Positions 49,167 to 58,176 of a DNA stretch of 64,000 nt are shown piece by piece; the first letter of the stretch is position 1, and every line of letters starts with the position of its first letter. The notes below the pieces were generated by a model. That model was given only the letters and a program-made list of their open reading frames with translations, was not told the origin of the DNA and did not search any database. This stretch comes from Achromobacter dolens (lineage in GTDB: Bacteria > Pseudomonadota > Gammaproteobacteria > Burkholderiales > Burkholderiaceae_B): assembly GCF_902859745.1 (NCBI RefSeq), contig NZ_CADIJW010000012.1, forward strand, positions 1 through 64,000, in the 5' to 3' direction. Made by a program: the position numbers and the translations under genes.

Positions 49167-49190
49167 TGGGGGGGCTGTTGCCGGGATTGT

Positions 49191-49637
49191 CTACGGATTG
49201 ATGTCGATCACCCGCGGCACGGAGAATCTGCAGCCATGCTCTTCGCAGACAGGGCCGATGCCGATTTCGTGATGATCGAAAAACACGCCTTGGTGACTCA
49301 CCGCCAAGGCGCCGTAGCGCTGGGTCTTCACCGCTGCTACGATCTTCGGAGAGATGACTTTCTCATAGTGCGCCACGAAATCCCCACGATTTTTCAGTAT
49401 CAGAATGTGGTCATCGACCGTGACGTTCAAGGGATACTGAACCAGGTTAGCCACCTCTTGCTCATCATGATTGACCACCGCAGCCTGCAGGCGCCTGAAC
49501 AATATTTGGTACGCCTCATGACTTTTGGGACCTAGCCAGTTATCGATGGCTACGCTAGTGCTTTCCTTCGCGATGGCCGGCGCCGAAAGTATCGCGAGGC
49601 CGGCGAATGCGACTAGACCGCGCTTCATGAGAGACAT
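49191..49637 (-). CDS. Exported NTF2-like protein
   Basis: A 148-aa protein. Signal peptide MSLMKRGLVAFAGLAILSAPAIA, then an NTF2/DUF4440-like pattern: YQILFRRLQAAVVNHDEQEVANLVQYPLNVTVDDHILILKNRGDFVAHYEKVI. It ends with two cysteines (PVCEEHGCRF). The fold call rests on pattern only. Palindrome F lies 86 bp upstream. Confidence 0.7.
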   Translation of the reverse strand: MSLMKRGLVAFAGLAILSAPAIAKESTSVAIDNWLGPKSHEAYQILFRRLQAAVVNHDEQEVANLVQYPLNVTVDDHILILKNRGDFVAHYEKVISPKIVAAVKTQRYGALAVSHQGVFFDHHEIGIGPVCEEHGCRFSVPRVIDINP

Positions 49638-49722
49638 TCCTGTGAGTTCCTATAAGGGTCGAGGCCGGGATTGGCCGCGCCAATGGGAAGATCAGGATAG
49701 AGACAACACTCGGGTTTTCGGC

Positions 49723-49736
49723 TCAGAGATATCTGA
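49723..49736. promoter_or_regulatory. RcsB-box-like palindrome F (exact)
   Basis: TCAGAGATATCTGA, extended to CTCAGA/TCTGAG 6-bp arms. It lies between the end of the sensor kinase gene and the start of the NTF2-like gene. Confidence 0.6.
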
Positions 49737-49749
49737 GTGAACGCCCTGG

Positions 49750-52700
49750 CTAGTGTTGCTTTGCGGCATGCGCGGCCTCGTCAATGGCGATTTCGACGTC
49801 GTTAAGAAGCTCGAAAATCGCCGGCGTCCATTCGTCGAGCTTCCCGTTGGCAATCGCCCGCTCAATGCGCTCGCCTTCACCCAGGCAATCCCACTCTCCC
49901 AGCGTGCTGAGAGCGCCCAATATGCGGTGAAGGCTGGGTGCCCAGTGGTGCGAAACGATGGTGGATAGTTCTTGTCGCAGCGTCTCGAGTTCGCTGCGTA
50001 GAAGCGCGGAGGAGTCAGTCAGCATCTGGCTGGCGGCCTGCAATGTGCCGAATGTCGTGCACAGGGACTGCATGTCGATGCCTCGATGCCGTTCGACTTC
50101 TGCCGTTCTCGAATTTGCACGCAGCGGGGGGGGGATCCATTGCGGAATGAAGCGGGCCAGTGTCTCGCGCAACACGTCAAGTCGCACGGGTTTGCGCAGG
50201 TAGGCGTTAATGCCCGCGCGACGCCATGCTTCCTGGTCGGGTTGGAGGGCCGCCGACAAGATAACGATAGGCAGCCTTCTCGATGCGCCTAGAGCCCGCT
50301 CCCGTGCGCGCCACGTCTTTGCAAGTTCGCCTCCGTCCTGGACGGGCAGTTGCCAGTCGGTAAGGAGCAGATCGTAGCGTTCCTGCCCCAGGGCCTCCAG
50401 CGCCGCGGCGCCGTCAACCACCGCGACGCTCTGGCAGCCCAGGGCGTCCAATTGTCTGGCGAGCATTTGACGATTGATGTGGTGGTCTTCCGCGATGAGA
50501 ATGCGCGGGCGCGAGATGGGTTCGTCGGGAGCTCTGTGTTCGCGTCGGCCCGTGAGCGCCTCTGGCTGAGGCGCCGCGAGTATTGGTCGTTCGATCGTGG
50601 CCTCCGGGCCTTGAGGGGAAGCGCTGCTGGCGCTGAAATCGCACTGGAAGCGCGCCTGCGTGCCTTTGCCCAGCTCACTTTTCAATGTGAGTGTGCCCCC
50701 CATGAGTTTGACCAGTTTCTGCGACACCGCCAGACCCAGTCCCGTTCCTCCGTACTTTCTGGCGGTGGACCTGTCGGCCTGCTTGAATGGCTGAGTCAGA
50801 TTCTTGAGCGCCTCGGGCGCCACTCCCGTGCCCGAATCACTGACAATGAACTCCAGTCGCTGCCTGCCTTTCGTGTCGGAAAGCAGATTCACCCCAACGC
50901 GGATCTCGCCCTTGTGGGTGAATTTCGCGGCATTGCCGACGAGATTGACCAGGACCTGGCGAAGCCTCACGGGATCGCCCAGGACAGCCGGAGCGATACG
51001 TTCATCCACATGATGCGAAACCAGCACCCCTCGACGCCGGGCCGGCTCGCCCATCAATAGCATGACGTTCGCCACCAACGAGCGCAAGTTCACGGGTATC
51101 CGTTCCAGCTCCATCTGGTCGGCATCAACCTTTGTGTAGTCGAGTACCGTGTCCAGGATCTTGAGCAGGGAGTGGGCGGACTCGTCGATCACGGCAACCA
51201 TTTCTCGCTGCTCCGAGCGCATTCCGGTACGGCCAAGCAGTTCCAGCATGCCAATGACCCCCGAGAGCGGGGTGCGGATCTCGTGGCTCATGACGGCTAG
51301 GAAGGTGGACCGCGCCTGTGCTTGGGACTGCGCCAGATCCCGCGCGGTCTCCAGCTGTGCTTCGACTTCGATCCGCCTGCGTATCTCTTTGCGCAGGCGC
51401 CAGTACCCCGCCGCGAAGCCGGAACCGATGGCAAGAATGATCGCCATCGCGGGGAGAATCTCGGTCCAAAAGACGGATTCGGGTATGCCGTAGGTATATT
51501 TTGGGGCGAGCCAGGTGCTGGCTACACGCTGTTCGCGACCAGAGGGTAGATTGGAGAGGATCCTGTTGACCAAGGGGACAAGAGGCTCAAGCCGCGTCGA
51601 TATGCCGATGGAAATGCCTTTTCGAGCGCCGACCGGCGCGGCAATTCTCACTTCCCCGACATAATTGCTTTGAATCAGCGGGTCGAGCAGGAAAAGATCT
51701 CCGATATACGCGCGAGCCTCGCCGTCGCGTACGTGGTCCAGTCCCTTTTCAATGCGGCTCTCGGATGTTGTGGAGACGCCGAAGTGCTGCAGCTTGGTCA
51801 AAAGCGCCGGTGGCGCCGAGGCGTCCAGGTATACCGCTGCGCCATGCAAGTTCCGTAGGTCGGAAACGCTGTCTGAGTAGCCTGTGACGATGACCAGCGG
51901 TGCTTCCGCATACGCCTGCGTGTTCAACGCAGGAAATTCCTGCGAATGGTCTTGCGAAACCGCTATGAGATCGATGGCGCCAGACCGGAGCAAGGCCTGC
52001 GCGCCTTCGTACGATTCCGTGGGGACAAAGTCGAAATGCAGCCCCAGGCCCTGCGCGACAATTTCGAGGAAGTCGGCAGCGATGCCGCTGGGTTGCCCGT
52101 AATGATTGAAAAATCCATATGGAAATTCACGCATAGGGAAACCAACCCGTAGCGTAGGCAACGTGGAAAGCCACCGGGCCTCTTCGGGGGATAAAGCGAC
52201 CTTTATCCTTGCTGTGGGTTCGATCGCGGTGCTCCAGGCGTGTGATACCGCTTCCTGTTGTTCAGGGGACAGCGAGCGCAGCGCAGCGTCGAGCGCGTCA
52301 CGCAACGGTTCCCTCCCCGGTCCGAGCCCGAACGTCAGATTTCGCCCGGCGGTGTTGATGCTGCCAATGATGTGCAACTGCCGGAAAGCAGGATCCTCCA
52401 TTAATGCTCGAACCGTTCTGGGCGATCCGACAAAGGCATCGGCCGTGCCGTCCCGGACTTGCTCCAACGCCGTGGCCACATTGTCGTAGGCCTTGATGGA
52501 AATGTTCTTGTAGCGCGCCGACAGAGCTTCCACCAACGGCGAGCGGTCTTCCACCGCCAAGTTCAATCCGTGTAAATCCGCGGTGTCCAATACTCCCGAA
52601 CCGCGCCGCGATACGACGATCGGCATGGTCTTGAAGTAGGGGCGGGTGTATGACATGCAACTCTGTTGCGCCGTCGTTTCCGACATGGCTTGGGTCATTA

Positions 52701-53007
52701 CCAGATCCACTTGACCCGTGCACACCGCCAGATAGAGATCATGCCAGGTCGGATACGGCTTGATCCGGTAGTTGACGCCAAGGATCTTGGTCAACATATC
52801 CAGATAGTCGACGCTCAAGCCATGGAGCTGGCCCTGGCGCCAGGTTTCATAGAAGTCTCTTCCTTGCGCAGTCGTTCCGACTACAATGTCGCCATGTGCG
52901 CGCAGCCACTCTTGCTGCGCGCTCGGGCCTATTTCAGCGTGAGTCTGGTTTGTGGCGCCGACCATCATCAGCAGTGCGATAACCAGCCCACGAGCATACT
53001 TGCTCAC
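49750..53007 (-). CDS. BvgS-type hybrid sensor histidine kinase
   Basis: A 1085-aa sensor. Signal peptide (about 1-25); two periplasmic venus-flytrap SBP_bac_3 domains (about 33-265 and 285-500); one TM helix (about 515-535); HisKA with His575 in VMSHEIRTPLSG; HATPase with NLVGNAAKF and DSGTGV; a receiver with Asp884 in LLTDWQLP; and a C-terminal HPt whose likely phospho-His is about 1027 in SLHRILGAL. BvgS has the same layout but also a PAS domain, which is absent here. GTG 53007 gives a clean signal peptide; ATG 53043 or 53046 are alternatives overlapping the regulator start. Confidence 0.93.
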   Translation of the reverse strand: MSKYARGLVIALLMMVGATNQTHAEIGPSAQQEWLRAHGDIVVGTTAQGRDFYETWRQGQLHGLSVDYLDMLTKILGVNYRIKPYPTWHDLYLAVCTGQVDLVMTQAMSETTAQQSCMSYTRPYFKTMPIVVSRRGSGVLDTADLHGLNLAVEDRSPLVEALSARYKNISIKAYDNVATALEQVRDGTADAFVGSPRTVRALMEDPAFRQLHIIGSINTAGRNLTFGLGPGREPLRDALDAALRSLSPEQQEAVSHAWSTAIEPTARIKVALSPEEARWLSTLPTLRVGFPMREFPYGFFNHYGQPSGIAADFLEIVAQGLGLHFDFVPTESYEGAQALLRSGAIDLIAVSQDHSQEFPALNTQAYAEAPLVIVTGYSDSVSDLRNLHGAAVYLDASAPPALLTKLQHFGVSTTSESRIEKGLDHVRDGEARAYIGDLFLLDPLIQSNYVGEVRIAAPVGARKGISIGISTRLEPLVPLVNRILSNLPSGREQRVASTWLAPKYTYGIPESVFWTEILPAMAIILAIGSGFAAGYWRLRKEIRRRIEVEAQLETARDLAQSQAQARSTFLAVMSHEIRTPLSGVIGMLELLGRTGMRSEQREMVAVIDESAHSLLKILDTVLDYTKVDADQMELERIPVNLRSLVANVMLLMGEPARRRGVLVSHHVDERIAPAVLGDPVRLRQVLVNLVGNAAKFTHKGEIRVGVNLLSDTKGRQRLEFIVSDSGTGVAPEALKNLTQPFKQADRSTARKYGGTGLGLAVSQKLVKLMGGTLTLKSELGKGTQARFQCDFSASSASPQGPEATIERPILAAPQPEALTGRREHRAPDEPISRPRILIAEDHHINRQMLARQLDALGCQSVAVVDGAAALEALGQERYDLLLTDWQLPVQDGGELAKTWRARERALGASRRLPIVILSAALQPDQEAWRRAGINAYLRKPVRLDVLRETLARFIPQWIPPPLRANSRTAEVERHRGIDMQSLCTTFGTLQAASQMLTDSSALLRSELETLRQELSTIVSHHWAPSLHRILGALSTLGEWDCLGEGERIERAIANGKLDEWTPAIFELLNDVEIAIDEAAHAAKQH

Positions 53008-53044
53008 TGAGATGCGGCCAGTAATCTGAAGGGGGCAAAACATC

Positions 53045-53680
53045 ATGATTCGTATCGTCCTGGCTGACGACCATCCGGTCGTTCTTCTTGGCATCAAAGC
53101 TGTTTTTGCTCAAACGCTGGGAATGGAACCCGTCGGCGAGGCGACATCCGTCGACGCCTTGTTTTCGTTGCTGGCCCGACAATCGTGCGATGTGCTCATC
53201 ACCGATTACTCCATGCCAGGCGGCGCGCGACCCGACGGACTGAGCATGATCTCGGAACTGCATGAGCAGTATCCCGATATGAAAATTGTTGTTCTCACCC
53301 GGATCACAAGTCTGGCGATGATCGATCCCATTTTCAAGGCTGGCGCGTTGGCCGTGATCGAAAAAGGGGCTGCGATGAAAGAGGTTCTGGCTGCGGTGCA
53401 TACGGTGGCGCTAGGCCGGCCCTACTTGTCGGAACGGTTGCGCAGCGGCTCGCGCCAGCCCACGAGTACCGCGGCGATTTCAGCCAATTCACGCCTGTCC
53501 CCAAAAGAAATCGAGGTAATTCGTCTCTTTGCCTCTGGTCATTCCAATAACGAGATCGCATTTCTGCTGCAGGTCAGCCCCAAGACCTCGAGCCGCCAGA
53601 AGCGGGACGCCATGAAAAAGCTGGCGGCGCGTACGGACGCCGAACTGATCTGGCACGCGAAGGAAATGGGGCTGGTCTAA
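53045..53680 (+). CDS. RcsB-like NarL/FixJ response regulator
   Basis: A 211-aa regulator. The receiver has ADDHPVVLLGIKAV, phospho-acceptor Asp54 in DVLITDYSMPGG and VVLTRI. The LuxR-type HTH reads LSPKEIEVIRLFASGHSNNEIAFLLQVSPKTSSRQKRDAMKKL; the SPKE.EV.RLFA.G and KT.S.QK...M.KL residues follow RcsB more closely than BvgA. GAAGGGGG stands before the ATG. It is divergent from the sensor gene with at most 37 bp between, so each promoter must lie in or near the other gene. Likely partner of that sensor through its HPt. Confidence 0.93.
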   Translation: MIRIVLADDHPVVLLGIKAVFAQTLGMEPVGEATSVDALFSLLARQSCDVLITDYSMPGGARPDGLSMISELHEQYPDMKIVVLTRITSLAMIDPIFKAGALAVIEKGAAMKEVLAAVHTVALGRPYLSERLRSGSRQPTSTAAISANSRLSPKEIEVIRLFASGHSNNEIAFLLQVSPKTSSRQKRDAMKKLAARTDAELIWHAKEMGLV

Positions 53681-54250
53681 AAGGATCTTCCCGGCCGGCG
53701 GCTCATGGAGCAAGCTCATGTCACGCCGTCTGGCCGTGACGATCATCATGATGTAAACCCGATGGCCTGCGTGGTCGGGCGCCAGTCTTGTCTCCCCGGG
53801 CGTCTCGCCATGATACGACCCAAATGCCTTCGAAATTTTGCCGAATTGGTGCATTGGTTGCCGGTGAGGAGGGCTTGGAATAATAGAAGCAGTTTCTCGA
53901 TAACCAAGCAGGTTTTCAATAATCCTGCCCTCCATCTCACGCTATATTTTTAGCACCGGCAGAGATAGGCGTTCATCTAAAAAAGCACAGCTAAACGCCA
54001 GTATTTTCAGCGCACTTGGAACGAGTCGGCGGCGAAGCCGCGGCATTGTCGAAGTTGGATATGCCGTGAGATGCCTCGCACGCGGAACGCTGCGTTCCGA
54101 CATTGAAAATTTTGGGGAAAGCCGGATGCATGGTCGTGATCTTCATTTCTCGCCCGAGTGGGCGCCTGCTGCAAGAGCTGTTCGCGACAGGCAAGCTCGC
54201 TGGCGGGAAGACCGGCCGGCTTTTCGCGACCCTGCCGGCGGGATGTGCGC
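53681..54250. other. Gene-free stretch of 570 bp
   Basis: No convincing coding frame, RNA gene or repeat was found. The part from about 53870 to 54000 is AT-rich. No copy of the recurrent palindrome is seen. Confidence 0.5.
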
Positions 54251-54709
54251 ATGAGGCGTAGAAAACTCACCGCCGCACAGATCGCCGCCATGTTGCGTGA
54301 TGTCGAACGCGGATGGTCCCCAATGGAAATCTGTGTGCAGTACGGCATAGGGATCAGCACGTTCTACGAGCTCAAGGGCTTGTATGCGAGCGCGCCGGTC
54401 GAATTGATTGCGCGCATGGAAAAGATGGCCCAGGAGAATACCCGCCTGTGCCGGCGTATCGTCCAGCTTGAAGAAGAGGTTGCGATGATGACGGCCGCCT
54501 TGAAGTCCTATGCCAAGACATCGGATCAACGCAGGGCCGCGGTCGCTTGGCTTGTCGATAACTACCGCATCGCACTCAGCCGGGCCTGCCGGCTGGTGGG
54601 CATTTCCCGCTCATTTTTCCTTTATCAGTCCAGCCGGAAGCTGCTCTACACGCAGCGCACGCCCGAGAAGAAGAGGGAGTTGGAACAGCAAGCGCACTCG
54701 GGCTGTTGA
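54251..54709 (+). CDS. IS3-type OrfA-like HTH protein without transposase domain
   Basis: A 152-aa protein. The N-terminus RRRKLTAAQIAAMLRDVERGWSPMEICVQYGIGISTFYELKGLY is an IS3 OrfA helix-turn-helix. A leucine-zipper-like coil (ARMEKMAQENTRLCRRIVQLEEEV) follows, then AWLVDNYRIALSRACRLVGISRSFFLYQS, which matches the start of IS3 OrfB. The DDE catalytic domain is absent and there are no terminal repeats nearby. It is either an eroded insertion sequence or a domesticated DNA-binding protein. Confidence 0.65.
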   Translation: MRRRKLTAAQIAAMLRDVERGWSPMEICVQYGIGISTFYELKGLYASAPVELIARMEKMAQENTRLCRRIVQLEEEVAMMTAALKSYAKTSDQRRAAVAWLVDNYRIALSRACRLVGISRSFFLYQSSRKLLYTQRTPEKKRELEQQAHSGC

Positions 54710-54718
54710 GCTGATGGC

Positions 54719-55627
54719 CTAGTTGCGCCGCATCCTTGTGGGCGTAAGTCCCCACGTCCGTCGAATCAGCGCGGTCATGTGGCTATTGTTGGAGAATCCA
54801 GCGCGACGGGAAACCTCGTGCAATGGAGTGTCGGTATCAAGAATCAGTTGCCGAGCCACATTGAGACGCATGTTCAGTATGTACTGGTGTGGGGCCTGGC
54901 CAACGGTCTCGCGGAACGCGCGTGCGAAGTGGCTGGGCGACAACTGTGCAACCTTCGCCAGGTTCTCCAGCGTTAGCTTGTCGGCGATATGTTCAACGAT
55001 GTACTCGTTGACGCGCTTCCAGGCGCGTGGAGACAGCCCCCCTGCAGGCGGGCGCGCTTCCATACGGTTCAGCGACGAATGGGTGCGCAGGACGTGGACG
55101 CCGAGCAATGTGACCCAGGAGTCAATACTCTCGACGCTTGCGATTTCCCCGCTTTGCAGTTCGGCGCGGATCCGCTGGGCGATATGAAGCGCCCGGGGGT
55201 CTATCGTGCCCAGCGCGGGCGGGCGTAGTTCGAAATCCTCACGACCGTGCTCAATGCCGGCCAGGCGCCGCAGCCGGTCTTCGGTCAGCGCCGCGAGCAA
55301 GTTTTCCTTTGGCGCTGTCCAACGCGCCGAGACATCCGAATGGGCTGGCACGATCTCCAGGGAGCCGATCGGTGCCAATCCACAGATGCGTTGGTCGCTG
55401 TTCAGCGCCAATTCCCGATTGGGCTGGGCGGTGAACAACACGAGGATGCAGTGAGAATCGGCTTTGTATTGGATCTGGTTGGGGCCGGTGCATGTGACGC
55501 TGACCGCTTGATGGCCGAGTTCGAGCTTCTGGCCCCACGAAGAGGGAATGTTGTCGAGCAAGTTCTTTACGGGCTGCCGCGTCGCGATGGGAGCAGGTTC
55601 GCCGGTGCTTGGGTCGATTTCCTTCAT
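54719..55627 (-). CDS. AraC-family transcriptional regulator
   Basis: A 302-aa regulator. The C-terminal double HTH is clear: VNEYIVEHIADKLTLENLAKVAQLSPSHFARAFRETVGQAPHQYILNMRLNVARQLI and SRRAGFSNNSHMTALIRRTWGLTPTRMRR. The N-terminal part has no recognised ligand domain. ATG 55627 is chosen; a 43-residue longer reading would overlap the upstream gene. It lies 29 bp downstream of a membrane-protein gene. Confidence 0.88.
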   Translation of the reverse strand: MKEIDPSTGEPAPIATRQPVKNLLDNIPSSWGQKLELGHQAVSVTCTGPNQIQYKADSHCILVLFTAQPNRELALNSDQRICGLAPIGSLEIVPAHSDVSARWTAPKENLLAALTEDRLRRLAGIEHGREDFELRPPALGTIDPRALHIAQRIRAELQSGEIASVESIDSWVTLLGVHVLRTHSSLNRMEARPPAGGLSPRAWKRVNEYIVEHIADKLTLENLAKVAQLSPSHFARAFRETVGQAPHQYILNMRLNVARQLILDTDTPLHEVSRRAGFSNNSHMTALIRRTWGLTPTRMRRN

Positions 55628-55656
55628 ATTCTTGAGTTCATAAATAATCTGCTTAG

Positions 55657-56106
55657 TCAGCGTCGCGGTCGCCGCGAGTAACGCCGGCATGCCACCCATC
55701 CGACAGTCAATAAGGCAAGAACAACGCCCCACTTCGTGAGTGGGCTGTCCCACCAAGGCATGTGGAACGCAGCGTTCAAGCGCGGGGTCTGCTGTGCTTC
55801 AAAATCCAGGATTGGCCAAGTCGCTATCCAGAGGCCGGAAGGGAGCGCCAGCCATAGCCAATGGCTGAAGCGTCTTTCACCTGTTTCGACGCCGATCTGC
55901 TGGCCAATCGCCAGCGCGGTCAGCAGAAAGCCCAAGCGGACGAGTGCGTGAATCGTGGCCACGTCGCTGACATGCATCAGGTCGCTCAGCAGCCATATTG
56001 GAAATGCCGCGCCAGCGAGTCCAAGCAGTACTTGAGGGGCCCAGTTGGACGTCTTTGTCCGCGACGGAAAATCGGCCGGATGCGGACGTTCGTGGTTGGA
56101 ACGCAT
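55657..56106 (-). CDS. Small multi-pass membrane protein
   Basis: A 149-aa protein with about four hydrophobic segments (VLLGLAGAAFPIWLLSDLM, LVRLGFLLTALAIGQQIG, WLWLALPSGLWIATWPIL, WGVVLALLTVGWVACRRY). GGAG precedes ATG 56106. No family recognised. Palindromes G and H lie 139 and 254 bp upstream. Confidence 0.7.
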   Translation of the reverse strand: MRSNHERPHPADFPSRTKTSNWAPQVLLGLAGAAFPIWLLSDLMHVSDVATIHALVRLGFLLTALAIGQQIGVETGERRFSHWLWLALPSGLWIATWPILDFEAQQTPRLNAAFHMPWWDSPLTKWGVVLALLTVGWVACRRYSRRPRR

Positions 56107-56244
56107 CGTGATATCTCCAATCACCAATCCTGCGCGACGGCCTGACTCGAAATACAGAAAACACTCGAGCGCGGCAATCGTTGGAAACTTTGAATAAATG
56201 AATTCGAAGTCAGCGATGATAGGTTTCACGCGGCGCATCGTGAT

Positions 56245-56258
56245 TCAGATAAATCTGA
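56245..56258. promoter_or_regulatory. RcsB-box-like palindrome G (exact)
   Basis: TCAGATAAATCTGA with perfect arms, 139 bp upstream of the small membrane-protein gene. Confidence 0.6.
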
Positions 56259-56359
56259 GGAGCGGCCACCAAGCGTTACCAGCAAGTATCGTTCCGCCAA
56301 TGTGCCGATCGCGGCTGGAGCCATGCGTCTTCAGCACATAGCAAATTCCAGCGGCTGCA

Positions 56360-56373
56360 TCAGATTGATCTCA
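56360..56373. promoter_or_regulatory. RcsB-box-like palindrome H (9/10)
   Basis: TCAGATTGATCTCA, one mismatch, in the same intergenic region as palindrome G, 115 bp away. Confidence 0.45.
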
Positions 56374-56655
56374 AACGTAGCCGACCTGCGATCCGATAAG
56401 CTGGTGTTGGCCGGAGTTGCCAATGTGACGTAGAAAATCCACGGAGAAAATTATGGGACAGTTTTCGCGGCTTATGGAAGTGGTCATGAGCAGACTTCCT
56501 GCAAACCTTGCGGGTTGCAAAAGGATTTTCATAAGTTGCGTCGTCGCCCTTTGGAGCGGGGGCATTCTTTTTTGAATGTTCGCCGCGGACGGGGCGGTGT
56601 GCGTGCGATTTGGCGCGCTCGATGCGCGCGCGGGACTCACTGAGCGAGAGCGACC

Positions 56656-58176
56656 TCATCCATAAGCGTTCAGCCTTCGAGTCAAAGCGATATAGCGGCG
56701 CCGCGCCAGACCCTTGCTGGTGCCTGCCAGTTGGCGCCACACAGCCTGTCGTATCTGCGTTCTGACCTCGGTGGCGTCCTCTTGGGCGGGTGGCGCATTG
56801 CCCAGGCGGGCCTGCTGTTCCAGCGCCCACAGGCGGGCGCCGACAACCAACGGTAGCGGGCCTGCGCCTAGGTTCTGGCCCGCCACGGCGTCCTCGAATA
56901 GCCGGTCGAGGTCATCGTCGGGGATGTTTCTTGAATCCTCGTCGAGATGTTCATCCGCATACGTCGCGCCATGGCTCGATGCGAGCCCAAGCCATATGGA
57001 ATCCTGCTCGGCTGCGTCTTGCGCGGTCGATGTGACCCGCGCGATCCGCTTGTCGCGGAGCCGCAACGTATGAGTGCGCGTTCCCTCATAGGGGCCGCTG
57101 TCGAGGCGTATCTCGAACGTCAGCGGCATCGAGAAGGATCGGCTGGCGGTGGAGACGGCCCCCACCTCTCTGATCGAAAAGGTATTGCGCGAGAAGTCCA
57201 TCACTCGGGAGAAGAACTCGATGAGCCCGCCTCGGCCCCTGTAGGTGCCGCTGATGGGATTGTTGCCTTCTTCCTGCCAGACGACTTCTTCGGAGAAGAG
57301 AGGGAAGAGGGCTTCAAATTCGTTCTGTGCCATCGAAGTGCGATAGGTATCCAACAAGGCCTGAACCTCGGCAGCGGTCATGGGGGCGGAGCGGCCTGGC
57401 CTGACAGCCGCCTCCGGGTTGCGGTCCATGAATTCCAGGACGCTTGCTGTTACGAGATCGCGGTCGTTGTCCACGCAAACCATGTGGTAGCTATTGTTCA
57501 GCAGCACCAGCTTGCTTTCGGCGATGGCGCCATGAAGGAAATGGGCGGAGCGCACAGACGTAAGCTCGTCTTCATGCGCGTGCACGATGAGTGTCTGGCA
57601 GGCCACCTGGCCCAGGTCCTTTTTCACCCACGCGCCGACCCGATCGACTTCGCGAATGCAGGAGAGCGGCACCCACGGGTAGTGGAAGCTCTCGCCGCGC
57701 TCGAATTTGGCTTTGACAATGGAACGCACCAGTTCATTCTTGATGCCGTACGGGTCTTCTTCCTCGACGCGCATGCGGGCGGCCACGCCAGGTATCCGGT
57801 ACACAATTCTCCGAAGGTCGCGATACCAGGGCGTGCTCCAGCCGTCGATATAGACGGGGGCCGCCAGGCTCACCAACTTTCCCTTGCGGTGCCGGACTCG
57901 TTTGCATAGCTCTATGGCGAGCAACGCGCCCAGGCACATACCGACCACATGAAGCGTTTCGTAGCGGCTGGCGAGACGCGCGTATTCCTGTGTCACTGCG
58001 TCCATCCAATCTTCGGCCCGAACGGACACGAGGTCCTCCGGGTGCGTTCCATGGCCCGGAAGGGTCACGCTATGTGTCTCGATACCGGCGCGCTTGAGGG
58101 TTTTATGTAGCGAGCCCAGGTCAAATTCCGTTCCCCCCAGGCCGTGTATGAGCAGGGCGCCGGTGCTATGAGGCAT
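56656..58176 (-). CDS. Alpha/beta hydrolase fused to SnoaL-like domain, Cys nucleophile
   Basis: A 506-aa protein. The N-terminal carboxylesterase-like domain (about 1-260) has ALLIHGLGGTEFDLG, VTLPGHGTHPEDL, and a nucleophile elbow VVGMCLGALLAIEL with Cys instead of Ser. The acid is probably in HAHEDELTS and the His in NNSYHMVCVDND. A SnoaL/NTF2-like domain (about 270-390) and a helical tail follow. ATG 58176 overlaps the upstream stop by about 11 bp; ATG 58197 is possible. It shares an operon with the MASE1 protein. The reaction is unknown. Confidence 0.8.
   Translation of the reverse strand: MPHSTGALLIHGLGGTEFDLGSLHKTLKRAGIETHSVTLPGHGTHPEDLVSVRAEDWMDAVTQEYARLASRYETLHVVGMCLGALLAIELCKRVRHRKGKLVSLAAPVYIDGWSTPWYRDLRRIVYRIPGVAARMRVEEEDPYGIKNELVRSIVKAKFERGESFHYPWVPLSCIREVDRVGAWVKKDLGQVACQTLIVHAHEDELTSVRSAHFLHGAIAESKLVLLNNSYHMVCVDNDRDLVTASVLEFMDRNPEAAVRPGRSAPMTAAEVQALLDTYRTSMAQNEFEALFPLFSEEVVWQEEGNNPISGTYRGRGGLIEFFSRVMDFSRNTFSIREVGAVSTASRSFSMPLTFEIRLDSGPYEGTRTHTLRLRDKRIARVTSTAQDAAEQDSIWLGLASSHGATYADEHLDEDSRNIPDDDLDRLFEDAVAGQNLGAGPLPLVVGARLWALEQQARLGNAPPAQEDATEVRTQIRQAVWRQLAGTSKGLARRRYIALTRRLNAYG

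Larger units (their letters stand above)
56107..56655. other. Gene-free stretch with two regulatory palindromes
   Basis: No gene supported across about 550 bp. It contains palindromes G (56245) and H (56360) and the 3' flank of the hydrolase fusion gene. Confidence 0.6.

Noticed and set aside
50780-50800. Additional palindrome-like TCAGATTCTTGAGC inside the sensor gene
   Set aside because: Only one half-site fits and it lies in coding sequence, unlike the ten intergenic copies.
53008-53097. Longer start of the sensor kinase at 53097
   Set aside because: It would overlap the response-regulator gene by 53 bp and displace the signal peptide from the N-terminus; GTG 53007 is better placed.
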